48,664 nucleotides of DNA from assembly GCA_964512675.1 (NCBI GenBank), contig CAZEJR010000019.1:1-48664 (forward strand), in the 5' to 3' direction. Source of the DNA: A07HB70 sp964512675. Its GTDB lineage: Archaea; Halobacteriota; Halobacteria; Halobacteriales; Haloferacaceae. Position 1 is the first letter of the stretch, and each line of letters starts with the position of its first letter. The translations under genes were made by a program, and so were the position numbers. The notes under the pieces were generated by a model. That model saw nothing but the letters and a program-made list of their open reading frames with translations. It was not told the DNA's origin and made no database searches. Shown here in pieces: positions 8,299-17,355 of the stretch.

Positions 8299-10985
8299 TC
8301 GTCCGCGTCTGCGACCGCCCCGACCGCCGTCGTCTCGCGTCGGCGGACCGTCGAACGGTTCGTCGTCGGGTCCTTCTCGACGGTGACGAGGGCGTCCGCC
8401 GCCTCGACCAGCGCCTCGTCGTGGCTGACGATCACCGTCTGTGCGACACCGAGGTCGCGCATCTCCGCGACCAGCGCGGCCAGCCGCGAGACGTGGCCGG
8501 CGTCGAGAAACACCGTCGGCTCGTCGAGAATGAGCGGCGGCATCGGTGCCGTCCCGTCGATGCCCTCGGCGAGCAGGCGGTAGATCGCACACCGCAACGA
8601 GAGGTTGAACAGCGCGCGCTCGCCGCCGGAGAGCTGGTCTGGCGCGAGCGTCTCGCCGTCCTTCTGGACGACCGTCAGGTCGTAGTCGTCGTCGAGTTCG
8701 ATCCGGGCGTAGGCGTCGTTCTCGTAGACGAGCGCGAACGTCTCGTTGAGCATCCGCTCGAGCGTCGAGACGTTGCGGCGGCGCAGTTCGGCCTTGAGGT
8801 CGCCGTACAGTCGCTCCAGCTCCTCGGCCTCCTCGTGGAGGTCGTCGAGCGCCGCGACCCGCTCGCGGAGACGCTCGACCGTCGCTCGCAGCGACTCGAC
8901 CCGCTCGACCGCGTCGCGCGCCGTCGCCAGCCGGTCCCGGACCGCGTCGCGGCGCTCGTGCAGGTCGGCGAGCCGCTCGCCGACCCGCTCGAGGTACGTC
9001 TCGGCCTTCTCCTTCTGCGTCCGCGCCCGGTCGACCCGCTCGTCGTCGACCGCCTCGCGCAGGCTCGTCCGCCGTTCGCGGAGCCTCGTCAGCCGCTCGC
9101 GTCGCTCTTCGTTACGCTCCCCCAGGTCGGCGCGCTTCTCGCGCAGGCGCGATGCCGCGTCGCGGGCCTCGTCCCGCGCCACGACGGCGTCGGCGAGGTC
9201 GTCCAGCCTGTCGATCCGGGTAGACAGGTCGGCGCGCTCGCCGTTCAGCGCGCCGAGCCGGGTTCGTGCCCGTGCCACCTGCTCGCGGGCGTCGCGGGCC
9301 GCCCGCTCGTGGTCGGCGGCCTCGCGGACGAAGCCGTCGGCCTCGTGCGCCAGTTCGCGGGCGCGGTCGGCTGCCGCCTCGGCTCGTTCGCGCCGGCTCG
9401 ACAGCGTCTCGCGGGCGCTCGCGAGTCGCTCGTCTAGCCGGTCGAGGCGGTCCGCGGCCTCGGCCAGATCCGTCGCGTCGGTGAGCCGTGCCTCTGCCGA
9501 CGCGACGGCTGCCTCGGCGGACTCGACGGTCGCCTCCAGATCCGTGACACGCGCTCGGCGCTCGTCGAGCGCCTCGACGTGAGGCGACCCCTCGACGGGC
9601 TGGCCACACTCGGGACACCTGCCGGCCTCGACGAGCGACTCGGCCTCCGCGACGGCCTCGCGCGCGCGCTCCAGTTCGCCCCGACGCTCGCGAAGGGCGT
9701 CGCGCGCGTCCTCGACGGCTTCGCGGGCCTCCTCGCGGTGGGCTGCCGCGTCGTCCGGGCCGACCGACGCGTCGTCGAACGCCTCGCGAGCGGTCTCGCG
9801 CTCTGTCTCCAGCTCGGCGACGCGCTCGGCGGCTTCCTCCGCCCGGTCGCGGCTCTCCGCGGCCTCGTCTCGAGCCGTCTCGGCACGCGCTTCGCGCTCG
9901 GCGGCACGCTCGTGGGCCTCCTCTGCTGCGCGCTCGTGGCGTGCCGTCTCGTCCTCTAGCGCCTCGATCGTGCTCCCGAGTGTGCCGATCTGTTCCTGTA
10001 GGTCGCCGCGCTCGTCCGCCAGTTCGGTCCGTCGCTCCGCGATCCGGTCCCGGTCCGGGTCGGCGGCGTCGAGGTCGGTCGACGCGAGCAGCGACTCGGC
10101 CTGCTCGCCGTGGTCGTCGGCGCGGGTCTCGTGCTCGCGGGCGCGCTCCGCGAGATCCGCGCGGTCACTCTCCGCCGACGCGACCGTCTCCTCGACCGCT
10201 GTGACCGTCTCCTCGACCTCCGCGAGCTCCTCGCGGCGCTCCTCGGACTCCTCGAGCGTCCGCTCTGCCTCCGCGAGCGTCTCTCGGGCCTCCTCGCGGT
10301 TCGCCTCGAACCGGTCGACCTCGGACTCGACCTCGGTCAGCTCCGTCTCGAGCTCGTTCACCCGCTCGTGGGGGGTCTCGGCCTCGGCCTCGGCGAGGTC
10401 GTCCTCGACCTGCGAGAGCCGGCCCTGCCACTCGCTCCGGACGTCCTCGACGCCGAGCCGGGCCTCGCCGGCGCGGTCCCGGTACTCCTCCAGTCGACCG
10501 AGCTGGAGCAGGTCGTCGATCGTCGCCCGGCGTTCGCGGGGGCTGGCCTCGATGAGCTTGTTCACCTCCCCCTGCCGGACGTACGCGCAGTTGACGAACG
10601 CGTCCGCGTCCATCCGCAGGAGGTCGGTCACGAACGCCTCGACGTCCGAGGCGCCCTCCACCGTCACCTCCGGGCCGGAGAGCGTACAGTCGTGGTCGAC
10701 CCGGTCGTCGTAGCGCCGGAGCCGCCGGTCGACCCGGTACTCGGTCTCCTCGTGTGTGAACGTCAGTCCGACCTCGGTCTCCGCCTCGCCGTTCCGCACG
10801 AGGTCGGCGAGGGTGACGCCGGCGTCGAGCGCGCTCGACCCGTAGAGCGCGAAAAAGACCCCTTCGAGGAGCGAGGACTTGCCGCTCCCGTTGACGCCGT
10901 GGACGACGGTCACGCCCGCCTCGAACGGCACCGCGCCCTCGCCGTAGGGCTTGAAGTTCCGGAGGTCGACGCGGTCGACCCTCAC
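8295..10985 (-). CDS. rad50: Rad50, DNA double-strand-break repair ATPase
   Basis: The SMC-like ATPase partner of Mre11 in break sensing, tethering and resection. The 896 residues are in the usual order: N-terminal Walker A (GVNGSGKS, residues 30-37), a long Glu/Arg/Ala-rich coiled coil (about 170-760) with a zinc hook C457-P-E-C460 at its apex, the ABC signature LSGGE at about 785 and Walker B LILDEP at about 818-823, then the H-loop VSHDE. Its ATG overlaps the mre11 stop by four bases (ATGA), so the two are translationally coupled. Confidence 0.97.
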   Translation of the reverse strand: MRVDRVDLRNFKPYGEGAVPFEAGVTVVHGVNGSGKSSLLEGVFFALYGSSALDAGVTLADLVRNGEAETEVGLTFTHEETEYRVDRRLRRYDDRVDHDCTLSGPEVTVEGASDVEAFVTDLLRMDADAFVNCAYVRQGEVNKLIEASPRERRATIDDLLQLGRLEEYRDRAGEARLGVEDVRSEWQGRLSQVEDDLAEAEAETPHERVNELETELTEVESEVDRFEANREEARETLAEAERTLEESEERREELAEVEETVTAVEETVASAESDRADLAERAREHETRADDHGEQAESLLASTDLDAADPDRDRIAERRTELADERGDLQEQIGTLGSTIEALEDETARHERAAEEAHERAAEREARAETARDEAAESRDRAEEAAERVAELETERETAREAFDDASVGPDDAAAHREEAREAVEDARDALRERRGELERAREAVAEAESLVEAGRCPECGQPVEGSPHVEALDERRARVTDLEATVESAEAAVASAEARLTDATDLAEAADRLDRLDERLASARETLSSRRERAEAAADRARELAHEADGFVREAADHERAARDAREQVARARTRLGALNGERADLSTRIDRLDDLADAVVARDEARDAASRLREKRADLGERNEERRERLTRLRERRTSLREAVDDERVDRARTQKEKAETYLERVGERLADLHERRDAVRDRLATARDAVERVESLRATVERLRERVAALDDLHEEAEELERLYGDLKAELRRRNVSTLERMLNETFALVYENDAYARIELDDDYDLTVVQKDGETLAPDQLSGGERALFNLSLRCAIYRLLAEGIDGTAPMPPLILDEPTVFLDAGHVSRLAALVAEMRDLGVAQTVIVSHDEALVEAADALVTVEKDPTTNRSTVRRRETTAVGAVADADD

Positions 10986-12292
10986 GAGTAGTCCTCCAGC
11001 GTGACGCCGGGTCCGGTCCCGGCAGACCCGTCTGCGCCGCTCTCGTCTCCCGCACCGGTGTCGTCGGTCTCGCCGGCGTGGCCCGTCCCGTCGTCGTCGG
11101 CAGCGCCCCCGACCTCGTCCGACGACCCCGCGGTGTCGCGACCAGCCGACTCGTCGACCCCCTCGAACGCTTCCAGCCCCTCGTCGAGCCGGTCACGGAC
11201 GCGTCTCTCGACACGGTCACGGACGTTCGAGTCGGCCACGCCGGGCGCGCGGACGACCCGGTCGAGGTCGGCGCCGGCAGGCGACAGTCCGGCCTCGCGA
11301 ATCCGCTCGCGAACGGCTTCGTCGGGGTCTGCGAAGGAGACGTCCGGCGTCTCCGTCTCGGCGTCTACCTCGCGGTCGTCGGTCACGCGGGCGACGAGTG
11401 CACCCGCCTCGCGGGCGGCTGCTTCCACCGTCGCGGGCGCGACCGGCTCCCCGTCACCGGTGACGCCAACGACGACGACAGCGTCGGTCAGGTCGTGCTG
11501 ACAGACCCGTTCGACGACGCGGTCGGCGCCCTCGCCCGGGGCGAGGTCGACCTCGACGAAGACGAACTCGCGGGTGTCGAGCGTCCGACGGCGGACCGTG
11601 ACCCCGGCCGGACCCGGCTCCTCCGCGTCGACGTCGACGAGGTTGTACCCCCGTCCTTCGCGCTCGCTCGCGCTCGCGCGCTCCGTCGAGCCAGGGTACG
11701 TCGCCCACGCGCCGCGGTCGCCGACCCGCTCGACACCGGGAGCGTGGTTGTCGCCGAGCAGGAGCGCGTCGAAGTCGACGGTCGACTCGGCGAGGAGCCG
11801 GTCGGTGTCCCAGTCGGCGTGGGCGAACGGCTCGAACAGGCCGTGGGCGACCAGAGCGGCGTGCGGGGCGTCGTGTGGCGAGAAGGCGTAGTCGAGGTCG
11901 TCGCGGCGCGAGCGCGAGACGTGGTCGAGACCGTACAGGGCGACGTCGCCGACGCGACGGGGCTCGTCGCCCAGCCGTTCGGTCAGCCCGAGCGACTCGA
12001 ACACGTCGAGCCACTGGCCGTGCCGGGTCGACTCGTGGTTGCCGACGACGGCGAGAAACGGGATCCCGGCGTCGCGCAGGCGCGAGAGCGCCTCGACGGT
12101 GCCGACGAGGTCCGGCAGGTCGGGGCGGCGGTCGTGGTAGAGGTCGCCGGCGTGGACAACCGCCGCGACGCCCTCGTCGACGGCGTCGTCCACCACGCGC
12201 TCGAACGCGGCCATGAAGTCCCGTCGGCGCTCCGGCGAGTGGTACTGCCGGTAGCCGAGGTGGGTGTCGGCGGTGTGGAGCAGGCGCGTCAC
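10982..12292 (-). CDS. mre11: Mre11, DNA double-strand-break repair nuclease
   Basis: A Mn-dependent nuclease of the Mre11-Rad50 complex. Phosphoesterase motifs appear in order: HTADTHLGY (motif I), HAGDLYH (II), VVGNHES (III), VAHG and LLLGDNH (IV-V). I chose GTG 12292 (VTRLLHTADTHLG) because it places motif I at the very N-terminus as in the family; the frame extends upstream only to a TTG at 12319. The product is 436 residues. The last 80 residues are a Gly/Asp/Ser/Thr-rich acidic tail typical of haloarchaea. It is upstream of and overlaps rad50. Confidence 0.95.
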   Translation of the reverse strand: MTRLLHTADTHLGYRQYHSPERRRDFMAAFERVVDDAVDEGVAAVVHAGDLYHDRRPDLPDLVGTVEALSRLRDAGIPFLAVVGNHESTRHGQWLDVFESLGLTERLGDEPRRVGDVALYGLDHVSRSRRDDLDYAFSPHDAPHAALVAHGLFEPFAHADWDTDRLLAESTVDFDALLLGDNHAPGVERVGDRGAWATYPGSTERASASEREGRGYNLVDVDAEEPGPAGVTVRRRTLDTREFVFVEVDLAPGEGADRVVERVCQHDLTDAVVVVGVTGDGEPVAPATVEAAAREAGALVARVTDDREVDAETETPDVSFADPDEAVRERIREAGLSPAGADLDRVVRAPGVADSNVRDRVERRVRDRLDEGLEAFEGVDESAGRDTAGSSDEVGGAADDDGTGHAGETDDTGAGDESGADGSAGTGPGVTLEDYS

Positions 12293-12379
12293 ACGACGCT
12301 GTTTCGGCGGCGCCGACAAAGACGCGTCGGGACCGAAGTGAAAGTAGACGAGCGGGGCAGGTGTCGGGTGCGAACCGCG

Positions 12380-12982
12380 TCAGCCGACGGTCAGCGTCCC
12401 GGAGTAGACCTGTTCGTCGTTCACGTCGATATCGACGCCGTAGCTCCCCGCAGTCCCGGGGTTCTCGACGCCGCGGAACGCGAACACGAGCGTCTTGCCG
12501 GACTCGAGGTCGTAGTTGCCCGTCACCCCGACCGTCAGCGTCAGCCCGCCGTTCGTCGCGCCGACGTCGTCCGTCTCCACGTCGTCGCTCCAGTCGACCT
12601 CGGTCCGACCGTCGCCGTCGGTGTCGAAGCCCGCGAGTCTGACCTGGTCGGCACCGGTTCCGGACGCGTCGCTCGCGCCGTAGTCGATCTCGATCTCGTT
12701 TAGCGAGTTCCCGTCGTTGTCGCCGGCGATGTCGACGACGACGACGTGGGTCGTCGTCTCGCCGACGTCGTCGTCGAGCGCGTAGATCACCTCGTCCTCG
12801 ACCGGCTGGATACGCTGGTTCGTGGTGCCGTCCTCGACCACGGCGTCCGTTCGGTCCCCGGGCAGCGCCGCGTCGAACGCGCCGACTGACCACGCGACGG
12901 AGACACCCATCATCAGGGTGATGATGACGAGGATAACGACACCGACGACCGGAGCGATGCCACGGCGGTCGGCGTCGAACAC
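12380..12982 (-). CDS. Archaeal type IV pilin-like secreted protein
   Basis: A 200-residue protein with a class III (prepilin) signal: VFDADRRG/IAPVVGVV followed by a hydrophobic stretch to about residue 35. A PibD-type peptidase would cut after G8, giving a subunit or surface protein with a long Thr/Asp/Gly-rich extracellular domain ending in beta-rich sequence. I chose GTG 12982 rather than GTG 13054 because a TATTTACC box (minus strand, 13004-13012) is centred 27 bases upstream, so the mRNA would be leaderless and the RG/I site lies close to the N-terminus. It stands alone between mre11 and pan. Its role (adhesion pilus or other) cannot be told from sequence. Confidence 0.85.
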   Translation of the reverse strand: MFDADRRGIAPVVGVVILVIITLMMGVSVAWSVGAFDAALPGDRTDAVVEDGTTNQRIQPVEDEVIYALDDDVGETTTHVVVVDIAGDNDGNSLNEIEIDYGASDASGTGADQVRLAGFDTDGDGRTEVDWSDDVETDDVGATNGGLTLTVGVTGNYDLESGKTLVFAFRGVENPGTAGSYGVDIDVNDEQVYSGTLTVG

Positions 12983-13003
12983 GGCTCGTATCTGGAGATC
13001 GAC

Positions 13004-13012
13004 CGGTAAATA
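13004..13012 (-). promoter_or_regulatory. TATA box of the pilin-like gene
   Basis: CTATTTACC on the minus strand is centred about 27 bases before GTG 12982 and decides that start over the upstream GTG 13054. Confidence 0.65.
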
Positions 13013-13110
13013 GCTGAAGCGAAGTTTCAGCGCGTGAACCTCCGAACGGGCCACGAGAGCCGTCTGACGCCACCCGAAGCCTCTTGAGTGGTCCCGCCCT
13101 ACTGATCGTG

Positions 13111-14328
13111 ATGACCGACACCGTAGACGACGTCGACCTCCCGTACGACGAGGAGATGACGTCGCAACAGGAGAAGATCGAGGCGCTCCGCGAGCGCCTC
13201 GAGGTGTTGGAGGACCAGAACGAGGAGATGCGCGACAAGCTCCTCGACGCCAACGCCGAGAACAACAAGTACCAGCAGAAACTGGAGCGGCTGACCCACG
13301 AGAACAAGAAGCTGAAGCAGTCGCCGCTGTTCGTCGCGACGGTCCAAGAGGTCACCGACGACGGAGTAATCGTCAAGCAGCACGGCAACAATCAGGAGGC
13401 GCTGACGGAGGTCACAGAGGAGATGCGCGCCGACCTCGAGCCAGACGCCCGCGTCGCGGTCAACAACTCCCTCTCTATCGTCAAGAGCCTCGACGACGAG
13501 ACGGACGTCCGTGCCCGGGTCATGCAGGTCGAACACTCGCCCGACGTCACGTACTCCGACATCGGCGGACTGGAGGCACAGATGCGCGAGGTTCGGGAGA
13601 CGGTCGAGCTTCCCCTGACCCACGCCGGGGCGTTCGACGAGGTCGGAGTGGACCCGCCCTCCGGCGTCCTGCTCCACGGCCCGCCGGGGACGGGCAAGAC
13701 GATGCTCGCGAAGGCCGTCGCAAACGAGACCGACGCCAGCTTCATCAAGATGGCCGGCTCCGAACTCGTCCACAAGTTCATCGGCGAGGGGGCGAAGCTC
13801 GTGCGCGACCTGTTCGAGGTGGCCCGCGAGAACGAGCCGGCGGTGATCTTCATCGACGAGATCGACGCGATCGCCTCGAAACGCACCGACTCGAAGACCT
13901 CCGGCGACGCCGAGGTCCAGCGCACGATGATGCAGCTGCTCTCCGAGATGGACGGCTTCGACGAGCGCGGCGAGGTGCGGATCATGGCCGCGACGAACCG
14001 GTTCGACATGCTGGACGAGGCGATCCTCCGGCCCGGCCGGTTCGACCGCCTCATCGAGGTGCCGAAGCCGGACGCGACCGGTCGGGAGATAATCTTCGAC
14101 ATCCACACTCGCGATATGAACGTCGCCGACGACGTCGACTTCGGCGCGCTCGGAGCGATGGTCGACGACGCCTCCGGCGCAGACATAAAGGCGGTCTGTA
14201 CCGAGGCCGGGATGTTCGCCATCCGCGACGACCGGACCGAGATACACATGGAAGACTTCCGGCAGGCCTGGGAGAAGGTCAGCGTCGAAGACACGGACAA
14301 CGAGGGCGGGTCGCTCGCGTTCGCGTAG
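13111..14328 (+). CDS. pan: PAN, proteasome-activating nucleotidase
   Basis: A hexameric AAA+ ATPase that unfolds substrates and feeds them to the 20S proteasome. From ATG 13111 (MTDTVDDVDL) it has 405 residues: N-terminal coiled coil (about 18-72), OB domain (about 73-140), and an AAA+ domain with Walker A GPPGTGKT (190-197), Walker B FIDEID (247-252) and the second region of homology around NRFDMLDEAILRPGRFDR. The C-terminus ends AFA, a Phe variant of the hydrophobic-Tyr-X motif that docks into the proteasome. The frame is open nine codons upstream, but the N-terminus matches haloarchaeal PAN at ATG 13111. Confidence 0.96.
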   Translation: MTDTVDDVDLPYDEEMTSQQEKIEALRERLEVLEDQNEEMRDKLLDANAENNKYQQKLERLTHENKKLKQSPLFVATVQEVTDDGVIVKQHGNNQEALTEVTEEMRADLEPDARVAVNNSLSIVKSLDDETDVRARVMQVEHSPDVTYSDIGGLEAQMREVRETVELPLTHAGAFDEVGVDPPSGVLLHGPPGTGKTMLAKAVANETDASFIKMAGSELVHKFIGEGAKLVRDLFEVARENEPAVIFIDEIDAIASKRTDSKTSGDAEVQRTMMQLLSEMDGFDERGEVRIMAATNRFDMLDEAILRPGRFDRLIEVPKPDATGREIIFDIHTRDMNVADDVDFGALGAMVDDASGADIKAVCTEAGMFAIRDDRTEIHMEDFRQAWEKVSVEDTDNEGGSLAFA

Positions 14329-14370
14329 CGCAGCCGCAGGCTCTTTTCGCCGCGCCGCAGACGGACGGGC

Positions 14371-15126
14371 GTGCGTCTCGGCGTCGTCGCGGACTCCACC
14401 TGCGAAGCGCTCGCGAGACGGCGATCCGGACGGAGCTCGGCGCGGTCGTCGACCGGTTCGACGACTGGCGCACCGGCCGGATCGTCGTCCTCGGCGACCT
14501 GATCGAGGACAGACGCGGCGACAGACCGCGCGCACGTCCGGACGGTCCGCGAGACGCTCGCCGTCGCCGACGCGCCGGTGACGTACCTGCTCGGTAACCA
14601 CGACGTCGAGTGTCTGTCGCGCGTCGAACTGCGCGACCTGCTCGAGGTCGAGCGGTTCTGGGGTCGCGTCGCGGAGACAGATCTGTTCTATCTCGACTCC
14701 TCGGCCCCGGAGCGTGCCGGCGCGCGGGGCACCGTCGGGGCGGCACAACTCGAGTGGCTCGACCGAGAGCTCGCGGACGCCACGGGCGCGGTCGTCTTCG
14801 TCCACCACCCGCTCGGCTACCGCGACCTGAGCGAGGACGCGTGGTTCGCGAGCGACCCCGAGCGGGCGTTCTGCGGGAACAGACGCGCGGTGAACGACGT
14901 CCTCGCGGGCCACGACGTCCGCGCCGTGGTGAGCGGCCACGTCCACGAGACGGCCCACGTCCGGCACCGGGGTGTCGACCACGTCAGCGTGAGCGCGTTC
15001 AGCAAGGAGCAGCCGGACGTGCCCGTGACCGGAACGTACGCACAGGTCGTCGTCGACGACGGCCTCGCCGTCCGGGTCGTCGAAGGCAGCCGGACGGCGA
15101 CGGCGTTCGAGATGCCGCCGGGTTGA
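14371..15126 (+). pseudogene. Metallophosphoesterase gene with two compensating frameshifts
   Basis: A calcineurin-like phosphoesterase of about 251 residues can be read only across two shifts. Frame 1 from GTG 14371 gives VRLGVVADS; one base appears missing near 14397-14398, inside the expected D-S-H metal motif. The next frame gives LRSARETAIRTEL and GDLIED; one extra base near 14511 restores the first frame, which then gives GNHD, VHHPLG and SGHVHETAH to the stop. From ATG 14578 only the C-terminal 182 residues would be translated, without the first two metal motifs. It is either a recent pseudogene or two sequencing errors; both sites lie in GC-rich DNA. Confidence 0.75.
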
Positions 15127-15151
15127 AGCGACCGTACGCTGACCGACGGCT

Positions 15152-15838
15152 ATGGGCACAGCGCTCGACACGCGTGAGGCGCAGGCGCGAGAGGTACTCG
15201 ACCGACTCGAGGCGACGTATCCGGACGCGACGATCTCGCTCGAGTTCTCGACCCGGCTCGAGCTGCTCGTGGCGGTCGTGCTCTCCGGACAGTGCACCGA
15301 CGAGCGGGTGAACTCGGTCACGCCGGCGCTGTTCGAGCGGTACGAGCGCCCCGAGGACTACGTCGCGGCCGGCCCCGACGAGCTCTCCGAGGCCATCTCC
15401 TCCATCACCTACCCGAACCAGAAGGCCGGCTGGATCGTCGACGCCTGCGAGCGTCTCGTCGACGACCACGGCGGCGACGTGCCCGACACGATGGAGGCGC
15501 TCACGGAACTCCCGGGCGTCGGGCGGAAGACGGCAAACGTCGTCCTCCAGCACGGTCACGACGTCGTGGAGGGTATCGTCGTCGACACCCACGCGGGCCG
15601 GCTGTCGCGCCGGCTGGGGCTGACCGAGCTGACAGACCCGGAGGCGGTCGAGCGCGACCTCGTCGGGGTCGTCCCCGAGGACCGCTGGAGAGCGTACACC
15701 CACCTGCTGATCGCACACGGCCGGGCGACCTGTACGGCGCGGAGCCCCGACTGCGGCGACTGCGTCCTCGCAGACGTCTGCCCGGGCGAACGCGGCGACT
15801 CGCCGGTCGACCTCGCGACGGGCGAGGCGTGGGAGTAG
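15152..15838 (+). CDS. nth: Endonuclease III, DNA glycosylase/AP lyase
   Basis: A bifunctional base-excision repair enzyme for oxidised pyrimidines. The helix-hairpin-helix LPGVGRKTANVV carries catalytic K126, and D145 lies in VVDTHAGR. The C-terminal 4Fe-4S ligands are C194-x6-C201-x2-C204-x5-C210. Length is 228 residues, usual for the family. It starts 25 bases after the broken phosphoesterase gene on the same strand and may be co-transcribed with it. Confidence 0.97.
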   Translation: MGTALDTREAQAREVLDRLEATYPDATISLEFSTRLELLVAVVLSGQCTDERVNSVTPALFERYERPEDYVAAGPDELSEAISSITYPNQKAGWIVDACERLVDDHGGDVPDTMEALTELPGVGRKTANVVLQHGHDVVEGIVVDTHAGRLSRRLGLTELTDPEAVERDLVGVVPEDRWRAYTHLLIAHGRATCTARSPDCGDCVLADVCPGERGDSPVDLATGEAWE

Positions 15839-15900
15839 TGGCGGGACGGAGGGCGCGGCGGAGCCGACGCGAGCGACCCGCGGGACCGCCCGTCTCGTGC

Positions 15901-16377
15901 TCACGCCAGGTACCGGACCCAGAACCGATAGAGGCCGAGGAGCCACGCGAGCATCCAGAAGGCCACGTAGCCGAAGACGCCGATCCGGAGCCGACCACGC
16001 CAGGCACCCATGTTCTCGTGCAGGTCGTCCAGGGCGACCGAGCCGGGGTCGTCGTAGGCGTCGTTCGCGCGCTTGACCTGGAAGATGCGGATGATACCGG
16101 TGAGCGCGAACACGAGCATCGCGTACGCCTGGAGCCCGAGGACGGCGTGGAGCGCCGCGGGACCGTTCAGCTGGTCCAGCAGACGTGGCATCATCCACCC
16201 GAAGACCGGGACCGACGTCAGGACCAGCCCGGTGACGATGTACTTCAGGTGGTGGACGAGCACGTCCCACGTCACCACGTCGGCGTCTATCATCACCTTC
16301 GCACCCCGGAGGTAGAGCGGCAGGCTCAGCGTGACCGAGGCCGCCGCGAGTGCCGCGACGGTCGACTCCGGGACCAT
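15901..16377 (-). CDS. Haloarchaeal integral membrane protein, four TM
   Basis: A 158-residue protein with about four transmembrane helices: near residues 5-22, 44-62 (HLKYIVTGLVLTSVPVFGW), 77-98 (AVLGLQAYAMLVFALTGI) and 132-152 (IGVFGYVAFWMLAWLLGLY). The two membrane His residues near the second helix (VHHLKY) could be cofactor ligands, but that is inference. It is divergent from the next gene and close to the cytochrome bc cluster, and may be an accessory protein. Function unknown. A CCTAAAC block on the plus strand (16403-16409) is its TATA box. Confidence 0.8.
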   Translation of the reverse strand: MVPESTVAALAAASVTLSLPLYLRGAKVMIDADVVTWDVLVHHLKYIVTGLVLTSVPVFGWMMPRLLDQLNGPAALHAVLGLQAYAMLVFALTGIIRIFQVKRANDAYDDPGSVALDDLHENMGAWRGRLRIGVFGYVAFWMLAWLLGLYRFWVRYLA

Positions 16378-16402
16378 CGGTCGGTTCTCGGGGCGGCGCG
16401 CC

Positions 16403-16409
16403 CCTAAAC
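16403..16409 (-). promoter_or_regulatory. TATA box of the four-TM protein gene
   Basis: GTTTAGG on the minus strand, centred 29 bases before ATG 16377; the same heptamer is seen upstream of polB. Confidence 0.5.
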
Positions 16410-16468
16410 GCCGCGGGTGCGTCGCGCGACCGTCACGCTAAGGAGACTGCCGACCGAACGAGCACACG

Positions 16469-17278
16469 ATGGACGACGTCGAGGACGGCCCCCGGTCCGG
16501 CGACCTGCTCGACGACGCCGAGGAGCGCGACCTCGAGGCACTCCGCGCGGAGGTCGAGGAGCGCTACGACTTCGAGGAGTTCGGCCCCTCGGACATGGCC
16601 GAGATGGGCGGCGACGAGTGGGAGGCCGTCTTCGACCCGGAGGCGTGGGTCACCGGTCGGACGCTTCTCGACCGGTGCGAGCGTGACCTGAAGTCGCGGA
16701 TTGCCCGTCGTGACGTGTTCGCACAGGTCGACCGCGTCACCGAGGGCGGAGGGGGGTCGGAGACGGCCCGTGCGGGCGACGTGGGCCGTCTGGTCGCGTG
16801 GTCCGACGAGGGCTACGCAGTCGTCTACGGAGACGGGAGCGTCGAAGGTGCCGGCACCGTCCTGCGGGACGTAACGGCCTCCGTCGCGCTCTGCTCGATG
16901 GAGAGCTACGACCCACAGGAGCCCCCCGAGAGCTACGAACTCCCGACGCCGGAGGACGTCCAGTCCGGCACCGGCGAGTTCGGCAACCTGATGCTCCAGC
17001 TCGTCGGGGGTGCACAGGTGCTCGCGGGGCTGGCTCTCGGCGTCGCGTGGGCCGTCGGGCTCGTGCCGAGCATCGTCGCACCCGTCGTCGCCGGCCTGTT
17101 CCTCCTGGTCGGCCTGTTCCTGTTCGGTGTCGTCGCGAACGCGCGCCTGTCCGACCGCTTCCGTGCCGAGGAGTTTCGCCAGCGGCTCCGGGCCGTCGAG
17201 GCCGCGGGGGAGCGCCGTCCCGAGTTCCTCCGGGGCGGAGACGAGGAGGAGACCGAGACGGGCGCGGAGCCGCGGTGA
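16469..17278 (+). CDS. Haloarchaeal two-TM protein of the cytochrome bc cluster
   Basis: A 269-residue protein. The first 175 residues are soluble and acidic, including a small beta domain (GRLVAWSDEGYAVVYGDGSV). Two hydrophobic helices follow at about 176-196 (LMLQLVGGAQVLAGLALGVAW) and 202-225 (SIVAPVVAGLFLLVGLFLFG), then a charged tail. It has no heme-binding Cys motif and no Rieske motif. It directly precedes halocyanin and cytochrome b, so a role in that complex is likely by context only. Confidence 0.8.
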   Translation: MDDVEDGPRSGDLLDDAEERDLEALRAEVEERYDFEEFGPSDMAEMGGDEWEAVFDPEAWVTGRTLLDRCERDLKSRIARRDVFAQVDRVTEGGGGSETARAGDVGRLVAWSDEGYAVVYGDGSVEGAGTVLRDVTASVALCSMESYDPQEPPESYELPTPEDVQSGTGEFGNLMLQLVGGAQVLAGLALGVAWAVGLVPSIVAPVVAGLFLLVGLFLFGVVANARLSDRFRAEEFRQRLRAVEAAGERRPEFLRGGDEEETETGAEPR

Positions 17279-17324
17279 ACGGGCGTTCCGGGCGGCTGTC
17301 GGGCGTGCGCCCGCGCATCGGTGG

Positions 17325-17332
17325 GTTTAATC
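17325..17332 (+). promoter_or_regulatory. TATA box of the halocyanin-cytochrome b operon
   Basis: GTTTAATC is centred 27 bases before ATG 17356. The genes from 17356 to about 20667 are tightly packed, so this promoter probably drives the whole bc operon as a leaderless mRNA. Confidence 0.6.
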
Positions 17333-17355
17333 ACATCCCTACCCGAGCCCGGGCT

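Noticed and set aside
12293..12319. TTG start for Mre11 at 12319
   Set aside because: Adds nine residues before the conserved N-terminal motif; GTG 12292 fits the family.
12983..13054. GTG 13054 start for the pilin-like gene
   Set aside because: A TATA box lies inside this stretch at the right distance for GTG 12982, and the prepilin site would otherwise be too far from the N-terminus.
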